From assembly GCA_024225275.1 (NCBI GenBank), contig JAAEMS010000162.1:1-44252 (forward strand): a DNA stretch of 44,252 bases, in the 5' to 3' direction. Positions 15,573 through 23,460 of this stretch are shown piece by piece; within the stretch, counting starts at the first letter, position 1, and the number at the start of each line of letters is the position of its first letter. Both the position numbers and the translations under genes were made by a program. Under the pieces are notes generated by a model. The model was not told where the DNA came from. It worked only from the letters and a program-made list of their open reading frames with translations, and made no database searches. The DNA comes from Actinomycetes bacterium (GTDB taxonomy: Bacteria > Actinomycetota > Acidimicrobiia > Acidimicrobiales > JAAEMS01).

Positions 15573-17219
15573 TCAGCCCAACCCGATACCGTCGTACTCG
15601 AAACGGCCGCCCACCATCGTGGCCAATACCCCGGTCTCGGCGATGCCGTCGGGATCGACGGCCGTGAGGTCGCGGTCGAGCACCACCAGGTCAGCCAGCT
15701 TGCCGGCCTCGAGCGAACCCTTGCGGGTCTCGTCGAACGACGCCCGGGCCGACCCCATCGTGTAGGCGTACACCGCCTCCTCCACCGTGAGGGCTTCGTC
15801 GGGGTTGAAGGGCCGGTCGGTCATGGTCTTCTGGTTGACCAGATCGTGGATCCCCAGCAATGGGGCACCGTTCACTACTGGCCGGTCGGAGCTGGCCGGC
15901 ACCGTGATGCCCGCGTCGAGGAAGGATCGCTCGCGGTAGCAGTCGCCGGCCCGGGTTGGCCCAATGGCGTCGAGCATGCCGTCGCCGATCTCGGAGATGA
16001 ACCGGGCCTGCGGTACCGGTATGACGCCCATGGCGGCCATGCGTGCGACGTCATCAGCCCGACACATCCCGCAGTGTTCGATGCGGTGCCGGTGGTCCTC
16101 TCGGGGGTACTGACGGAGGGCCTCGGCGTAGGCGTCGAGCACCGACGACACGGCCCGGTCACCAATGGCGTGGGTGGCCACCTGCCAGCCCGACCGGTGG
16201 GCGGCCAGGATCAATCCGTGCAACCGGTCTTCGGGCATCTGGAAGTAGCCGTTGTTGCCCGGTTCACCTTCGTAGTCGTCGAACATGGCGGCGGTGCGGC
16301 CCATCAGAGAGCCGTCGGCGAAGATCTTGGTGGGCCCGAAACGTAGCCAGTCGTCTCCGAATCCGGTGTGGAGGCCGAGGTCGAGGGCGAACGGCTCGTC
16401 GTCGTCCTCGTGGTGGTCACCGCCGTGGAGGGCATCGACCGAGGCCATGAGCGTGACCCGTACGCGGAGCCGGCCCGTCCGATGAGCCTGCTGGTAAGCC
16501 GCGAGCTCGAGGGGTTCGGCGGTCCCGAGGATGCCGCCCACCCCCGCCTCCTGACAGCTCGTGACCCCTTCCCGTAGGTACTGGTCGCTGGCGGCACCGA
16601 GGTTGAGGACCATGTCGGCGATGGCCCGAGGATGAAGTAGGCCGCGGACGAGCTGCTGGGCCTGTTCCTCGAGCAGACCCGACGGAGTTCCGTCCTTCCC
16701 CATGTCGACGACGCCGCCGGTCGGGACCTCGACCTCGCTGACCCGGGCCAGGCGCATGGCCGAGGTGTTCACGGTGGCAAAGTGTCCTGAGGTGTGGTTG
16801 AGGACAACCGGGTTGTCGGGGCTGACCCGGTCGAGCTCGTGGCGGTTCGGGTGGCGGCCCTCGGCCAGCTTGTTGTGGTCGTAGCCCGCCCCGATGACCC
16901 AGGTGCCGTCGGGGGCCGAAGCCGCCGCGTCGGCGACGGCGGCGACGATCTCCTCGACCGAGGACACCGAAGTGGGGTCGATGGCCACCTCGTTGAGCGA
17001 CGCCCCGTAGGCCTGCATGTGATTGTGGGCGTCGTTGAACCCTGGGGTGACGAATCGGCCGTCGAGGTCAAGGGTGGTAGCGGCCTCGTACCCGCTCAGC
17101 TCGCCCCGCTCCCCCACGGCAGCAATCTGGCCCCCGATGATGCCAACCGACCCGGCCCGAGGCCGCGAGGGGTCCATCGTGAGGATGTCGGCGTTGTCGA
17201 GAACCAGATCGAACCGCAT
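15573..17219 (-). CDS. YtcJ-type amidohydrolase
   Basis: The 548-residue protein fits the YtcJ/N-substituted formamide deformylase-like group of the amidohydrolase superfamily. It has the metal-binding HxH of PGFNDAHNHMQ near residue 65, HAIGDRAV, the His of HRIEHCGM, and a C-terminal SSDRPVVNGAPLLGIHDLVNQ segment with the Asp ligand, followed by the composite beta-domain KLADLVVLDRDLTAV. The reaction is hydrolysis of an amide or related bond with divalent metal; the substrate is unknown. It begins at ATG 17219 and is convergent with the TadG-like gene, with a gap of only 3 bp. Confidence 0.9.
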   Translation of the reverse strand: MRFDLVLDNADILTMDPSRPRAGSVGIIGGQIAAVGERGELSGYEAATTLDLDGRFVTPGFNDAHNHMQAYGASLNEVAIDPTSVSSVEEIVAAVADAAASAPDGTWVIGAGYDHNKLAEGRHPNRHELDRVSPDNPVVLNHTSGHFATVNTSAMRLARVSEVEVPTGGVVDMGKDGTPSGLLEEQAQQLVRGLLHPRAIADMVLNLGAASDQYLREGVTSCQEAGVGGILGTAEPLELAAYQQAHRTGRLRVRVTLMASVDALHGGDHHEDDDEPFALDLGLHTGFGDDWLRFGPTKIFADGSLMGRTAAMFDDYEGEPGNNGYFQMPEDRLHGLILAAHRSGWQVATHAIGDRAVSSVLDAYAEALRQYPREDHRHRIEHCGMCRADDVARMAAMGVIPVPQARFISEIGDGMLDAIGPTRAGDCYRERSFLDAGITVPASSDRPVVNGAPLLGIHDLVNQKTMTDRPFNPDEALTVEEAVYAYTMGSARASFDETRKGSLEAGKLADLVVLDRDLTAVDPDGIAETGVLATMVGGRFEYDGIGLG

Positions 17220-17298
17220 AGCGAGAACCTAGTGGCCCGCCGAGCCACCACCCGAGTCGTTGCCCTCTGAAGGTCCCACCCACGGAGGCGGGATCAAA

Positions 17299-18525
17299 TC
17301 AGTGCCCGGTCGTGCTCCAGTGCCAGGGTTCGCCCGGGAGATTGTAGAAACCCCACCGGTGGGCGTTCGCAGCCATCCATCGGAAAGCCAACGAGTACTC
17401 GTGACTGATGACCGCCCCTTGGTAGGTGATGTCGACGGCCAGGCCAGCCTCGTGCTGACTGAATCCGGGGCGGGCAGCCGGTGGGTTGCAGAGGGCGGCC
17501 GGCTTCTTGAAGATCTCCCAATCGCTGGCGCCACAGTTGTTGCGGCGTACCTCGATCTGCATGCTGGGGTCGCGCCAACCCCAGCCACCCAGGGCGATGC
17601 CGTCGGCGGCGGCAGCGGCGTAGAGACTCTCGAGGTCATCAGCGATCGCCCCGTGCACATAGGTGTCGTCACCGGCCGGCGCATTGACCCCCACCACGTC
17701 GGCCTTCATGGCGGGCACAACCGGGCCGCTGGTCGCGTTCGGCGGCAGCTTCGAGGCCAGGGCCAGCTCGATCTGGCGGATCTCTTCCGACACCAGGATC
17801 TGGTGGGTGGTGAGCTCGGCGGTCTCGGCCTGGCGGGCCCGGATCCGGGCGGCGACATCGGCCGCGAACTCGAGCTGGCGGGAGCGGGCCTGGTCGAGGG
17901 CCACGAGCTGGTCCTGGGCTTCGGCCCGACGGCGGATCGCTTCCTCCTGGGCCGCGGCCCTGTCCTCGCGGAGCACCGACAGATCGTCTTCGATCGCCCT
18001 CAGTTCCTCGACCGCCTGATCACCCCGACCGGTGACCAGCTCGACCAGAGCCTCGTAGCGCTCGGCGTCGAGCGGGTTGTCGCCCCCAAGTAGGGCGAGC
18101 TCGTCGCCCCCGAGGTCACCGCGGACATAGGTATCGACGGCCATCTCGGCCACCCGGCGGCGCACCTCGGTGGAGTCGGAGATCGTCTGGGCGATCTGGG
18201 CTTCGAGAACGGCGCCCTCGTGTTCGGCCGAATCGACGGCCTTCTCGATCCCGACCAGCCGGGCCTCGCTGCGGGAGATGTCGGCGTCGAGAGAGTCGAT
18301 GGCGTCGAGCACGACCGTCTCATCGGCTCGGAGGGCGTCGATCTCGCTGGTGGCCTCGGCCTGTTCGCGACTGAGGCGGTCGCGTTCATCACGCAGGTCT
18401 TGGAGGTCACCTTCGGAGCGGACCGGTGAGGCACCGCTGAGAAGGGCGAAACCGATGATGAGCACCGCAGCGAAGAGTTGGCGGCGCGACCAGTCACCGG
18501 GGTTCGCACAGGGTCGGTTGAGCAT
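17299..18525 (-). CDS. Secreted coiled-coil D,D-carboxypeptidase-like peptidase (M15, VanY type)
   Basis: The 408-residue protein has an N-terminal signal/anchor (RRQLFAAVLIIGFALLSGASPV), a long coiled coil (about 40-250, rich in Glu, Arg, Ala and Leu) and a C-terminal M15 domain. The zinc and catalytic motifs are SQHEAGLAVD (H358, D365) and EPWHW (E399, H402), the SxHxxGxAxD and WH pattern of VanY-like D-Ala-D-Ala carboxypeptidases. The role is cell-wall peptide trimming outside the membrane. The coiled-coil plus peptidase arrangement resembles EnvC/PcsB-type amidase activators in layout, so an FtsEX-like regulation is possible but not shown. Confidence 0.88.
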   Translation of the reverse strand: MLNRPCANPGDWSRRQLFAAVLIIGFALLSGASPVRSEGDLQDLRDERDRLSREQAEATSEIDALRADETVVLDAIDSLDADISRSEARLVGIEKAVDSAEHEGAVLEAQIAQTISDSTEVRRRVAEMAVDTYVRGDLGGDELALLGGDNPLDAERYEALVELVTGRGDQAVEELRAIEDDLSVLREDRAAAQEEAIRRRAEAQDQLVALDQARSRQLEFAADVAARIRARQAETAELTTHQILVSEEIRQIELALASKLPPNATSGPVVPAMKADVVGVNAPAGDDTYVHGAIADDLESLYAAAAADGIALGGWGWRDPSMQIEVRRNNCGASDWEIFKKPAALCNPPAARPGFSQHEAGLAVDITYQGAVISHEYSLAFRWMAANAHRWGFYNLPGEPWHWSTTGH

Positions 18526-18596
18526 GAGCAGACTCCCAAAGGGGTCGGCTCCGCCCGCGTGGAGACTCTACCGCCCCCCGCAGGGGCAGGTGCGGA

Positions 18597-18854
18597 TCAG
18601 ACCGCTCTGCTCGTTTCGCCGGCCAGAAGGGCGGCGGCACCAAGGCTCTCGAGCGTCGAACGCCACCACTCATTGGGCACGACCGTCTGGCCGGGAAGTT
18701 CGGTGAGCGCGACGTCGATGGCGGCCAGCAGCGCGCCGGCCCCTTCGCCCTCGCCTCGCAGGTCCAGCAGGTCATCGATCACCCGGCCGCGGTCAGTGAC
18801 CTCGCCGTCGATCTCATCGCTGAGCTGCTTCAGCCGCTTCAGGATCTCGTCCAT
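18597..18854 (-). CDS. Small uncharacterised protein
   Basis: The open frame extends to 19013, but I place the start at ATG 18854 because the sequence upstream is Pro/Arg-rich and unlike protein, while MDEILKRLKQLSDEIDGEV begins a regular amphipathic helix. The 85-residue product is acidic, mostly helical, and ends in an Ala/Leu-rich helix. It has no recognised motif. It is upstream of the M15 peptidase on the same strand, with 71 bp between them. Confidence 0.5.
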   Translation of the reverse strand: MDEILKRLKQLSDEIDGEVTDRGRVIDDLLDLRGEGEGAGALLAAIDVALTELPGQTVVPNEWWRSTLESLGAAALLAGETSRAV

Positions 18855-19022
18855 CACACTCAGTTCGTAGCGCGGTCGGCGTGCGGATGCACGTCTCTCC
18901 ACCGGTCCATTCTCTCGCGTCCTCACAGATATCGGCACATCAGGGCCTGTGACGTGAGTCATTTGGGCGGGTTGACCCACATGGTCGGGCCATCTTGGGG
19001 CCCAACGGGCCAATCAAGACTG

Positions 19023-20060
19023 TCACGCCAAGGCCTGGAGAGAGTCGGCGGCCAGATCATCAGGGTGTTCGAGCCCGACCGAGATCCGGACCGTACCCGG
19101 GCCGATCCCCGCGGCATCGAGTTGGTCGGGATCGAGGCCCACATGGGTGGTCGAGGCCGGGTGGGTCACCAGCGTTTCGGGACCTCCCAGTGAAGTGACC
19201 AGCAGGGCTAGGCGAGTGCCTTCGACGAAGCGGGTCCCTGCCTCGAGGCCACCGTGGAGGTCGATGGTGAGCAGGCCTCCGGTCACCTTCATCTGGCGGG
19301 CGGCCAACTCGTGCAGCCCGTTCAGGGCGTCGTAGGGCGACGCATTGGCGCCCTGAAGGACGGCGAATGACCACAACCAGTCGAGCCGGTCTGTGGCCCC
19401 GGCCACGACGCCGAGAGTGGCGTCGTTGTGGCCGGCCATGGCCTTGGTGGCCGAGTGCACCACCAGGTCGACTCCATGGGTCAGGGGTTGTTGGCCGAGC
19501 GGGGTGGCGAACGTCGAGTCGACAACCGTGAAGGGCCCCTCGATCGCCCCCAACTCGTCGAGGTCGACGATGTCGAGCCGCGGATTGGCCGGGGTCTCGG
19601 TCAGCACCAGCGTCGTCTCGCCCGGTCGGACGGCCGCGGTGAGGGCGCCAGGCACGGTGGCATCGACGAAGGTCACGTCGATACCGAACCGCGGGCACAC
19701 GGTCTGGAGCAGGAGGGTGGTGCCGGCGTACATGCGGTTCTGGGCCACGATGTGGCTCCCCTTCCCGCAGAGCCCCAGGACCACTGCGGAGATCGCCCCC
19801 ATCCCGCTGGCGAAGGCCCGGGCCGTGGGTGCCCCCTCGAGGGCGGCCACCGCCTCCTCGAAATTGCGCACCGTCGGGTTCCCGTACCGGCTGTAGAAGC
19901 GGGCGGCGCCCGGGCCGGCCGCGAGTTGACGCCCTTGGTCGACCGTGTCGGTCGTGTAGGCCGTTGACGCCCACAGAACCGGGGCGAGGGCGTTGTGGTC
20001 GTCGGTACGGCCGGCGGTGACGGCCCAGGTCTCGAGGTGACCGCCGCTGGTGTTGTTCAT
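19023..20060 (-). CDS. Cys/Met metabolism PLP-dependent enzyme (cystathionine gamma-synthase/lyase family), internally shortened
   Basis: The 345-residue protein has the family fold: TAYTTDTV, RYGNPTVRNFEEAVAALEG, SGMGAISAV, the PLP Lys206 in VVHSATKAMAGHND, and the C-terminal VRISVGLEHPDDL with the carboxylate-binding Arg. Related enzymes are about 380-400 residues. Here the segment between the conserved 'RGL' helix and 'HExAxRQM' is missing about 40 residues: the text reads SPYDALNGL directly followed by HELAARQMKV near 19311-19316. The product probably acts in methionine/homocysteine synthesis or gamma-elimination, since a SAM-type riboswitch precedes it. The start ATG 20060 has AGGA 8 bases upstream. 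Whether the shortened form is active is uncertain. Confidence 0.88.
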   Translation of the reverse strand: MNNTSGGHLETWAVTAGRTDDHNALAPVLWASTAYTTDTVDQGRQLAAGPGAARFYSRYGNPTVRNFEEAVAALEGAPTARAFASGMGAISAVVLGLCGKGSHIVAQNRMYAGTTLLLQTVCPRFGIDVTFVDATVPGALTAAVRPGETTLVLTETPANPRLDIVDLDELGAIEGPFTVVDSTFATPLGQQPLTHGVDLVVHSATKAMAGHNDATLGVVAGATDRLDWLWSFAVLQGANASPYDALNGLHELAARQMKVTGGLLTIDLHGGLEAGTRFVEGTRLALLVTSLGGPETLVTHPASTTHVGLDPDQLDAAGIGPGTVRISVGLEHPDDLAADSLQALA

Positions 20061-20068
20061 GATCGGGA

Positions 20069-20102
20069 TCCTGAGGGTTCAGGGGGCCGAAGCGAACCAG
20101 GA
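20069..20102 (-). promoter_or_regulatory. Hairpin that would sequester the Shine-Dalgarno of the PLP gene
   Basis: In the mRNA, TCCTGGTTC (20102-20094) pairs with GAAC (20080-20077) and CAGGA (20073-20069), leaving a 3-base bulge. CAGGA contains the AGGA Shine-Dalgarno eight bases from the ATG. The neighbouring stretch AGAGCAC (20109-20103) is complementary to GTGCTCT in the riboswitch core (20192-20186), which would provide a switch between folded aptamer and open SD. Confidence 0.4.
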
Positions 20103-20160
20103 GTGCTCTCGTGCTCGGCTGAGGCCGGGACACTTGGTTGTCGTCCCTGTGCGGAAGACC

Positions 20161-20250
20161 ACATCGCGGTTCGGAGATGTACCGCAGAGCACCTTGGGTG
20201 TCGGTCCCAGGTTGCTGGACCCGGTCTGGCCGGGTCGCTCTTGATGTTGT
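20161..20250 (-). promoter_or_regulatory. SAM riboswitch, compact SAM-I/SAM-IV type
   Basis: The minus-strand leader of the PLP enzyme folds into a four-way junction. P1 is ACATC with GATGT (20247-20243 and 20165-20161). The joining segment AAGAGC follows. P2 is GACCCGG with CCGGGTC around CCAGA. The core GCAACC leads into P3 (ACCTGGG with CCCAAGGT, one bulge), followed by the hallmark GGTGC. P4 is GCGGT with ACCGC. The P2 loop CAGA pairs with TCTG in J3/4, the pseudoknot of the SAM-I clan. The AAGAG, GCAACC and GGUGC elements are those of known SAM-I/IV aptamers. P2 lacks room for the kink-turn, so it is nearer to SAM-IV or the SAM-I/IV variant class. High SAM should lower expression of the downstream gene. 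Confidence 0.75.
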
Positions 20251-20298
20251 TGCCCGAACATTCGAGCCGACCGGCGCCGGATCGACAACCCGGTTGCT

Positions 20299-21465
20299 CT
20301 ACCGGGCCAGGGCTTCGATGGCGGCCCGCACCCCAGGGCCGTGGGGCAGGCCGAGGTGGGCCATGGACAATTCGATGCCTCCGAGGGCGCCCAGCAGCAT
20401 CGGTTCGTTCAGGTCGCCGAGATGGCCGATCCGGAAGGCTCGTCCGGCGAGCTCGAGCATGCCCCCGCCGATCACCACGTTGTAGCGGTCGCGGGCCTCA
20501 ATCCGAAGGGTGTCGGCGTCGAGGTCTCCGCTGCGGATGCACGTGACCGACGAGGCCCGCTCAGCGGGATCGGTGACGTTGAGCTCCCAGGGACCTTCCT
20601 TGCCCCACGCCTCGACCGTGCGGTGGACCGCGGTGGCGAACCGACGGTGGCGGGTGGCGACCGCCTGGATGCCCCCTTCGGCGGCGATGAGATCGAGTGC
20701 AGCCCGGAAGGCGTAGAGGTGCTGCTCGGGCGGAGTGCCACCGAAGCGCTGGTAGGTCCATTTGGGTTCGAAGCGCTCGGCCCACCGCCAGTATGACCGG
20801 GGGCTCCCACCGGTCCGGGCGATCTCGACCGCCCGCTCACTGAGCCCGATCAGCGACAACCCCGGCGGCATCATCAGCCCTTTCTGACTGGCCGCCAGGA
20901 CGGCGTCGAGGCCGAGCTCGGACATGGGTATCCACTCGGTGCCGAACGAGGCGATCGCGTCAACCACGAGCAGGGCCGGGTGGCCGGTGTCGTCGAGGGC
21001 TTGGCGGACCGCGGCGAGATCGGCCAGCGTCCCGGTCGAGGTCTCGACATGGGCGACCAGCACGGCCTTGATCTCGTGACTGGAGTCGGCGGCCAGTCGG
21101 GCGTGGATCTCGGCCGGGTCGGGAGCTCGGCGGAGATCGACGGGGAAGGACTCGGCCCGGAAGCCGAGGTCGTTGGCCATCTCGACCCACCGCATGGAGA
21201 AGAGTCCACTGGCCGGGAGCAGGATGCGGGCCCCGGGTTCGAGCAGGTTGACGAGCGTGGCCTCCCATGAGCCATGACCGACCGACGGGTGCATGACCAC
21301 CCGGTGGGCACCTCCGAACAGCTCGGGCAGCTCGTGGAAGACCGAGTCGACCAGCTCGGCGAACTCCGGACCTCCGAAGTCGACCGCCGGCCGGCGGAAT
21401 GCTTCGAGTACCGAGTCGGGGATGTTGGTGGGTCCAGGACTCTGTATGAATTGGCGGCCGCTCAC
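20299..21465 (-). CDS. Class V aminotransferase (alanine-glyoxylate / serine-pyruvate type)
   Basis: The 388-residue protein is a fold-type I PLP enzyme of class V. It starts with SPGPTNIPDSVLEAFRRP, a typical N-terminus of the alanine:glyoxylate and serine:pyruvate aminotransferases. VVDAIASFGTEW carries the PLP-binding Asp, and the Lys is in LAASQKGLMMPPGLS. It would transfer the amino group between Ser, Ala or Asp and a keto acid such as glyoxylate or pyruvate. It begins at GTG or ATG 21465 and lies upstream of the riboswitch on the same strand; the riboswitch has 49 bases before it, so a separate promoter for the PLP gene is possible. Confidence 0.9.
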   Translation of the reverse strand: MSGRQFIQSPGPTNIPDSVLEAFRRPAVDFGGPEFAELVDSVFHELPELFGGAHRVVMHPSVGHGSWEATLVNLLEPGARILLPASGLFSMRWVEMANDLGFRAESFPVDLRRAPDPAEIHARLAADSSHEIKAVLVAHVETSTGTLADLAAVRQALDDTGHPALLVVDAIASFGTEWIPMSELGLDAVLAASQKGLMMPPGLSLIGLSERAVEIARTGGSPRSYWRWAERFEPKWTYQRFGGTPPEQHLYAFRAALDLIAAEGGIQAVATRHRRFATAVHRTVEAWGKEGPWELNVTDPAERASSVTCIRSGDLDADTLRIEARDRYNVVIGGGMLELAGRAFRIGHLGDLNEPMLLGALGGIELSMAHLGLPHGPGVRAAIEALAR

Positions 21466-21493
21466 CCTGACACTCTCGCAGTTCGGGGAGCGG

Positions 21494-21901
21494 TCAGCTA
21501 CCTCGTCTTTCCCACTCGTACTTGAGCTGGCCTTGGTCGCCTCGCATGCGGGCGATGGCTTCGTGCAGGTTCTGCTCGAGCTCGGGCGTCAACTCCATGA
21601 ACTCGACGCCGAGCAGGGTGACACCGTCTTCCTTGCGGGAGTTGCGGACTCGCACCACTCCGCCGTTGGCCTGAATCTCGATGCCCATGCGGGTACCGGT
21701 GGCATAGTTGCCCGACCCGATGACCCGGATCCGGGCCCCGTTGATGGACAGTTCGTCGATGACCCCGTCGAGCGGGGTACGTTTCTCGCGGCCCAGGATC
21801 GCAGTCTTCTTGAGCACGGCCAGACCGCAGGGCAACGACACCTCGTAGCGGTCCGAGAGTCGATCGAGGAATGACGGCGCGGGCCGATCAGTGGCTGTCA
21901 T
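21494..21901 (-). CDS. PilZ-domain protein
   Basis: The 135-residue protein is a single PilZ domain: the N-terminal arginine motif in ILGREKRTPLDG (RxxR form) and the DxSxxG motif in IDELSINGARIRV, followed by the beta-barrel strands (RMGIEIQANGGVVRVRNS, TLLGVEFMEL). Both motifs are needed for c-di-GMP binding, so binding is plausible. Output is unknown. ATG 21901 is chosen over an upstream in-frame start because AGGGAAGG precedes it and the domain begins soon after. The gene is 28 bp from the class V aminotransferase. Confidence 0.85.
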   Translation of the reverse strand: MTATDRPAPSFLDRLSDRYEVSLPCGLAVLKKTAILGREKRTPLDGVIDELSINGARIRVIGSGNYATGTRMGIEIQANGGVVRVRNSRKEDGVTLLGVEFMELTPELEQNLHEAIARMRGDQGQLKYEWERRGS

Positions 21902-22020
21902 ACCTTCCCTATCGGCAGGGCAGCGGTGGAGCTGAGGGGTTCTCACTCGGTCTCAGAAATGCTACAGTTTCATTACGACGGGGGATCAGACAACCCTCGG
22001 AGTCCGACGATCAGGACACC

Positions 22021-22026
22021 AGGAGG
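22021..22026 (+). promoter_or_regulatory. Start-deciding ribosome-binding site AGGAGG
   Basis: AGGAGG at 22021-22026 lies six bases before ATG 22033. The open frame extends further upstream to 21871, but this perfect Shine-Dalgarno at ideal spacing places the start of the DUF389 gene here. Confidence 0.75.
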
Positions 22027-22032
22027 TCCGGC

Positions 22033-23358
22033 ATGGCCGGCCACGAAGGGGATCGTCGGCGAGGCGTGGGCCGCCGATACCTGTCCACATCGACACCGCC
22101 GGGAGACAGCCTGGGCACCGGTGCCGACCGGAACAGAAGAAGGTTACGAACACGCTACGGAAACGGCGTCACCGGCGTCCGGGCGCCCACGGACCCCTTT
22201 GGTTCAACCCCGATCGGGCGCGCCCTGTCAGCCGGGGAGGCAGGGCTCGGCAAGGTTCGAGCAGTGTCAGAACTGGGCCTGACCACGGCCCAGGACACGC
22301 TCAGCGGTGTCATCGGTCGGGGTCTCGGCCGGTTGGGTCGCAACCACAGTCAGGCCCTGCGAGTCCCCGACGAGGACCGCCAGCGCATCATCACCAACCT
22401 CTTCCAGGAAGGGGCCCGGTTCCGCTACTTCGCGTGGCGGTTCGCCGCCCTCATGTGCATGTCGGTCGTGATCGCCGTGTTGGGGCTCATCGCCGACAGC
22501 ACTGCGGTGGTGATCGGGGCCATGCTCGTCGCCCCCCTCATGAGTCCCATACTCGGTTTGGCCGCCGCCGTCGTCATGGGCTGGCCGGTGCGGGCCCTGA
22601 AACAGGGGGCACTGGCCGGCGTCGGGGCCGCCGGTGCGGTGGCTCTCGCCGCACTGGCATCGGCCATCATCCCCGGCGACCCCAATCCGGTTCCGGCCGA
22701 GGTGCTGGCCCGCACTCAGCCGAACCTCCTCGATCTGGGGGTCGCCCTGGCCGCCGGTGCGGCGGGCGCGTACTCCCAGGTTCGCCGCCAGGCCAGCGAC
22801 GCCATCACTGGCGTCGCGGTGGCGGTGGCCCTCGTCCCGCCGTTGGCTGTGGTGGGTATCACAATCGAGCTCGGTCAATTCCAGCTGGCCACCGGTGCCT
22901 TCTTCCTGTTCCTCGCCAACGTGGCCGGCATCACGATGTCGGCCACGATCACATTCATCGCCTGCGGGTTCGTGCCTCCCCACCGACTCCTGTCCGGCAA
23001 CGCGGCCATCGCCACCGGCCTGCGCTGGGTGGGAGTGTCGGTGATCCTGGTGGTCCTGCCCCTCAGCATGGGAAAGGGCCGCCTCACCCCGGCCGACGAT
23101 CCAGTAGAAACCCTGACCACCGCGGTCGAGAGCTTCCTCGAGATCGAGGCACCGGACAGCGAGTTGGTCGAGTTGTCGGTCGGCGACACCGAGTCCGGCA
23201 GCGGCACTGCGATCGCCCTGGTGGTGGCCAGTCCCGACGACGGACCCGCCCCGCTCGCCCTGGCCGACCATCTCGCCAACACCCTGGGCGACAAGGTCGA
23301 GGTCAACCTCCAGGTTCTCGAGACAGAGGACTCGACTGTGGTGGCCTACGAGGACTGA
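22033..23358 (+). CDS. DUF389 (TIGR00341-type) membrane protein
   Basis: The 441-residue protein has a basic, Arg-rich N-terminal region of about 110 residues, then the DUF389 membrane core: FAALMCMSVVIAVLGLIADSTAVVIGAMLVAPLMSPILGLAAAVVMG is the family signature. Six or seven membrane segments follow, with conserved PPLAVVGI and a C-terminal cytoplasmic domain with beta-alpha structure. The function of DUF389 is not established; some relatives are thought to be transporters or stress-related. The N-terminal region is longer than in most relatives, so a shorter start at GTG 22264 is possible, but the AGGAGG favours ATG 22033. Confidence 0.85.
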   Translation: MAGHEGDRRRGVGRRYLSTSTPPGDSLGTGADRNRRRLRTRYGNGVTGVRAPTDPFGSTPIGRALSAGEAGLGKVRAVSELGLTTAQDTLSGVIGRGLGRLGRNHSQALRVPDEDRQRIITNLFQEGARFRYFAWRFAALMCMSVVIAVLGLIADSTAVVIGAMLVAPLMSPILGLAAAVVMGWPVRALKQGALAGVGAAGAVALAALASAIIPGDPNPVPAEVLARTQPNLLDLGVALAAGAAGAYSQVRRQASDAITGVAVAVALVPPLAVVGITIELGQFQLATGAFFLFLANVAGITMSATITFIACGFVPPHRLLSGNAAIATGLRWVGVSVILVVLPLSMGKGRLTPADDPVETLTTAVESFLEIEAPDSELVELSVGDTESGSGTAIALVVASPDDGPAPLALADHLANTLGDKVEVNLQVLETEDSTVVAYED

Positions 23359-23460
23359 GCCGATCCAAGCCGGTTTCGGCGAGAGCCGCGTATGGGCCTG
23401 GCCCAATCCCGTCTTCCAGGGACGGTGGGTTCAGCTCGAGCGGCCCGTTCCCAGATGGGC

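Noticed and set aside
18978..20133. Long open frames in other frames over the PLP gene and elsewhere
   Set aside because: High-GC shadow frames rich in Arg, Pro and Gly without motifs; the PLP gene frame has all family motifs.
23405..23430. CCGTC-GACGG hairpin between the convergent DUF389 and PanE genes as a terminator
   Set aside because: Only five pairs and no T-tract; too weak to call.
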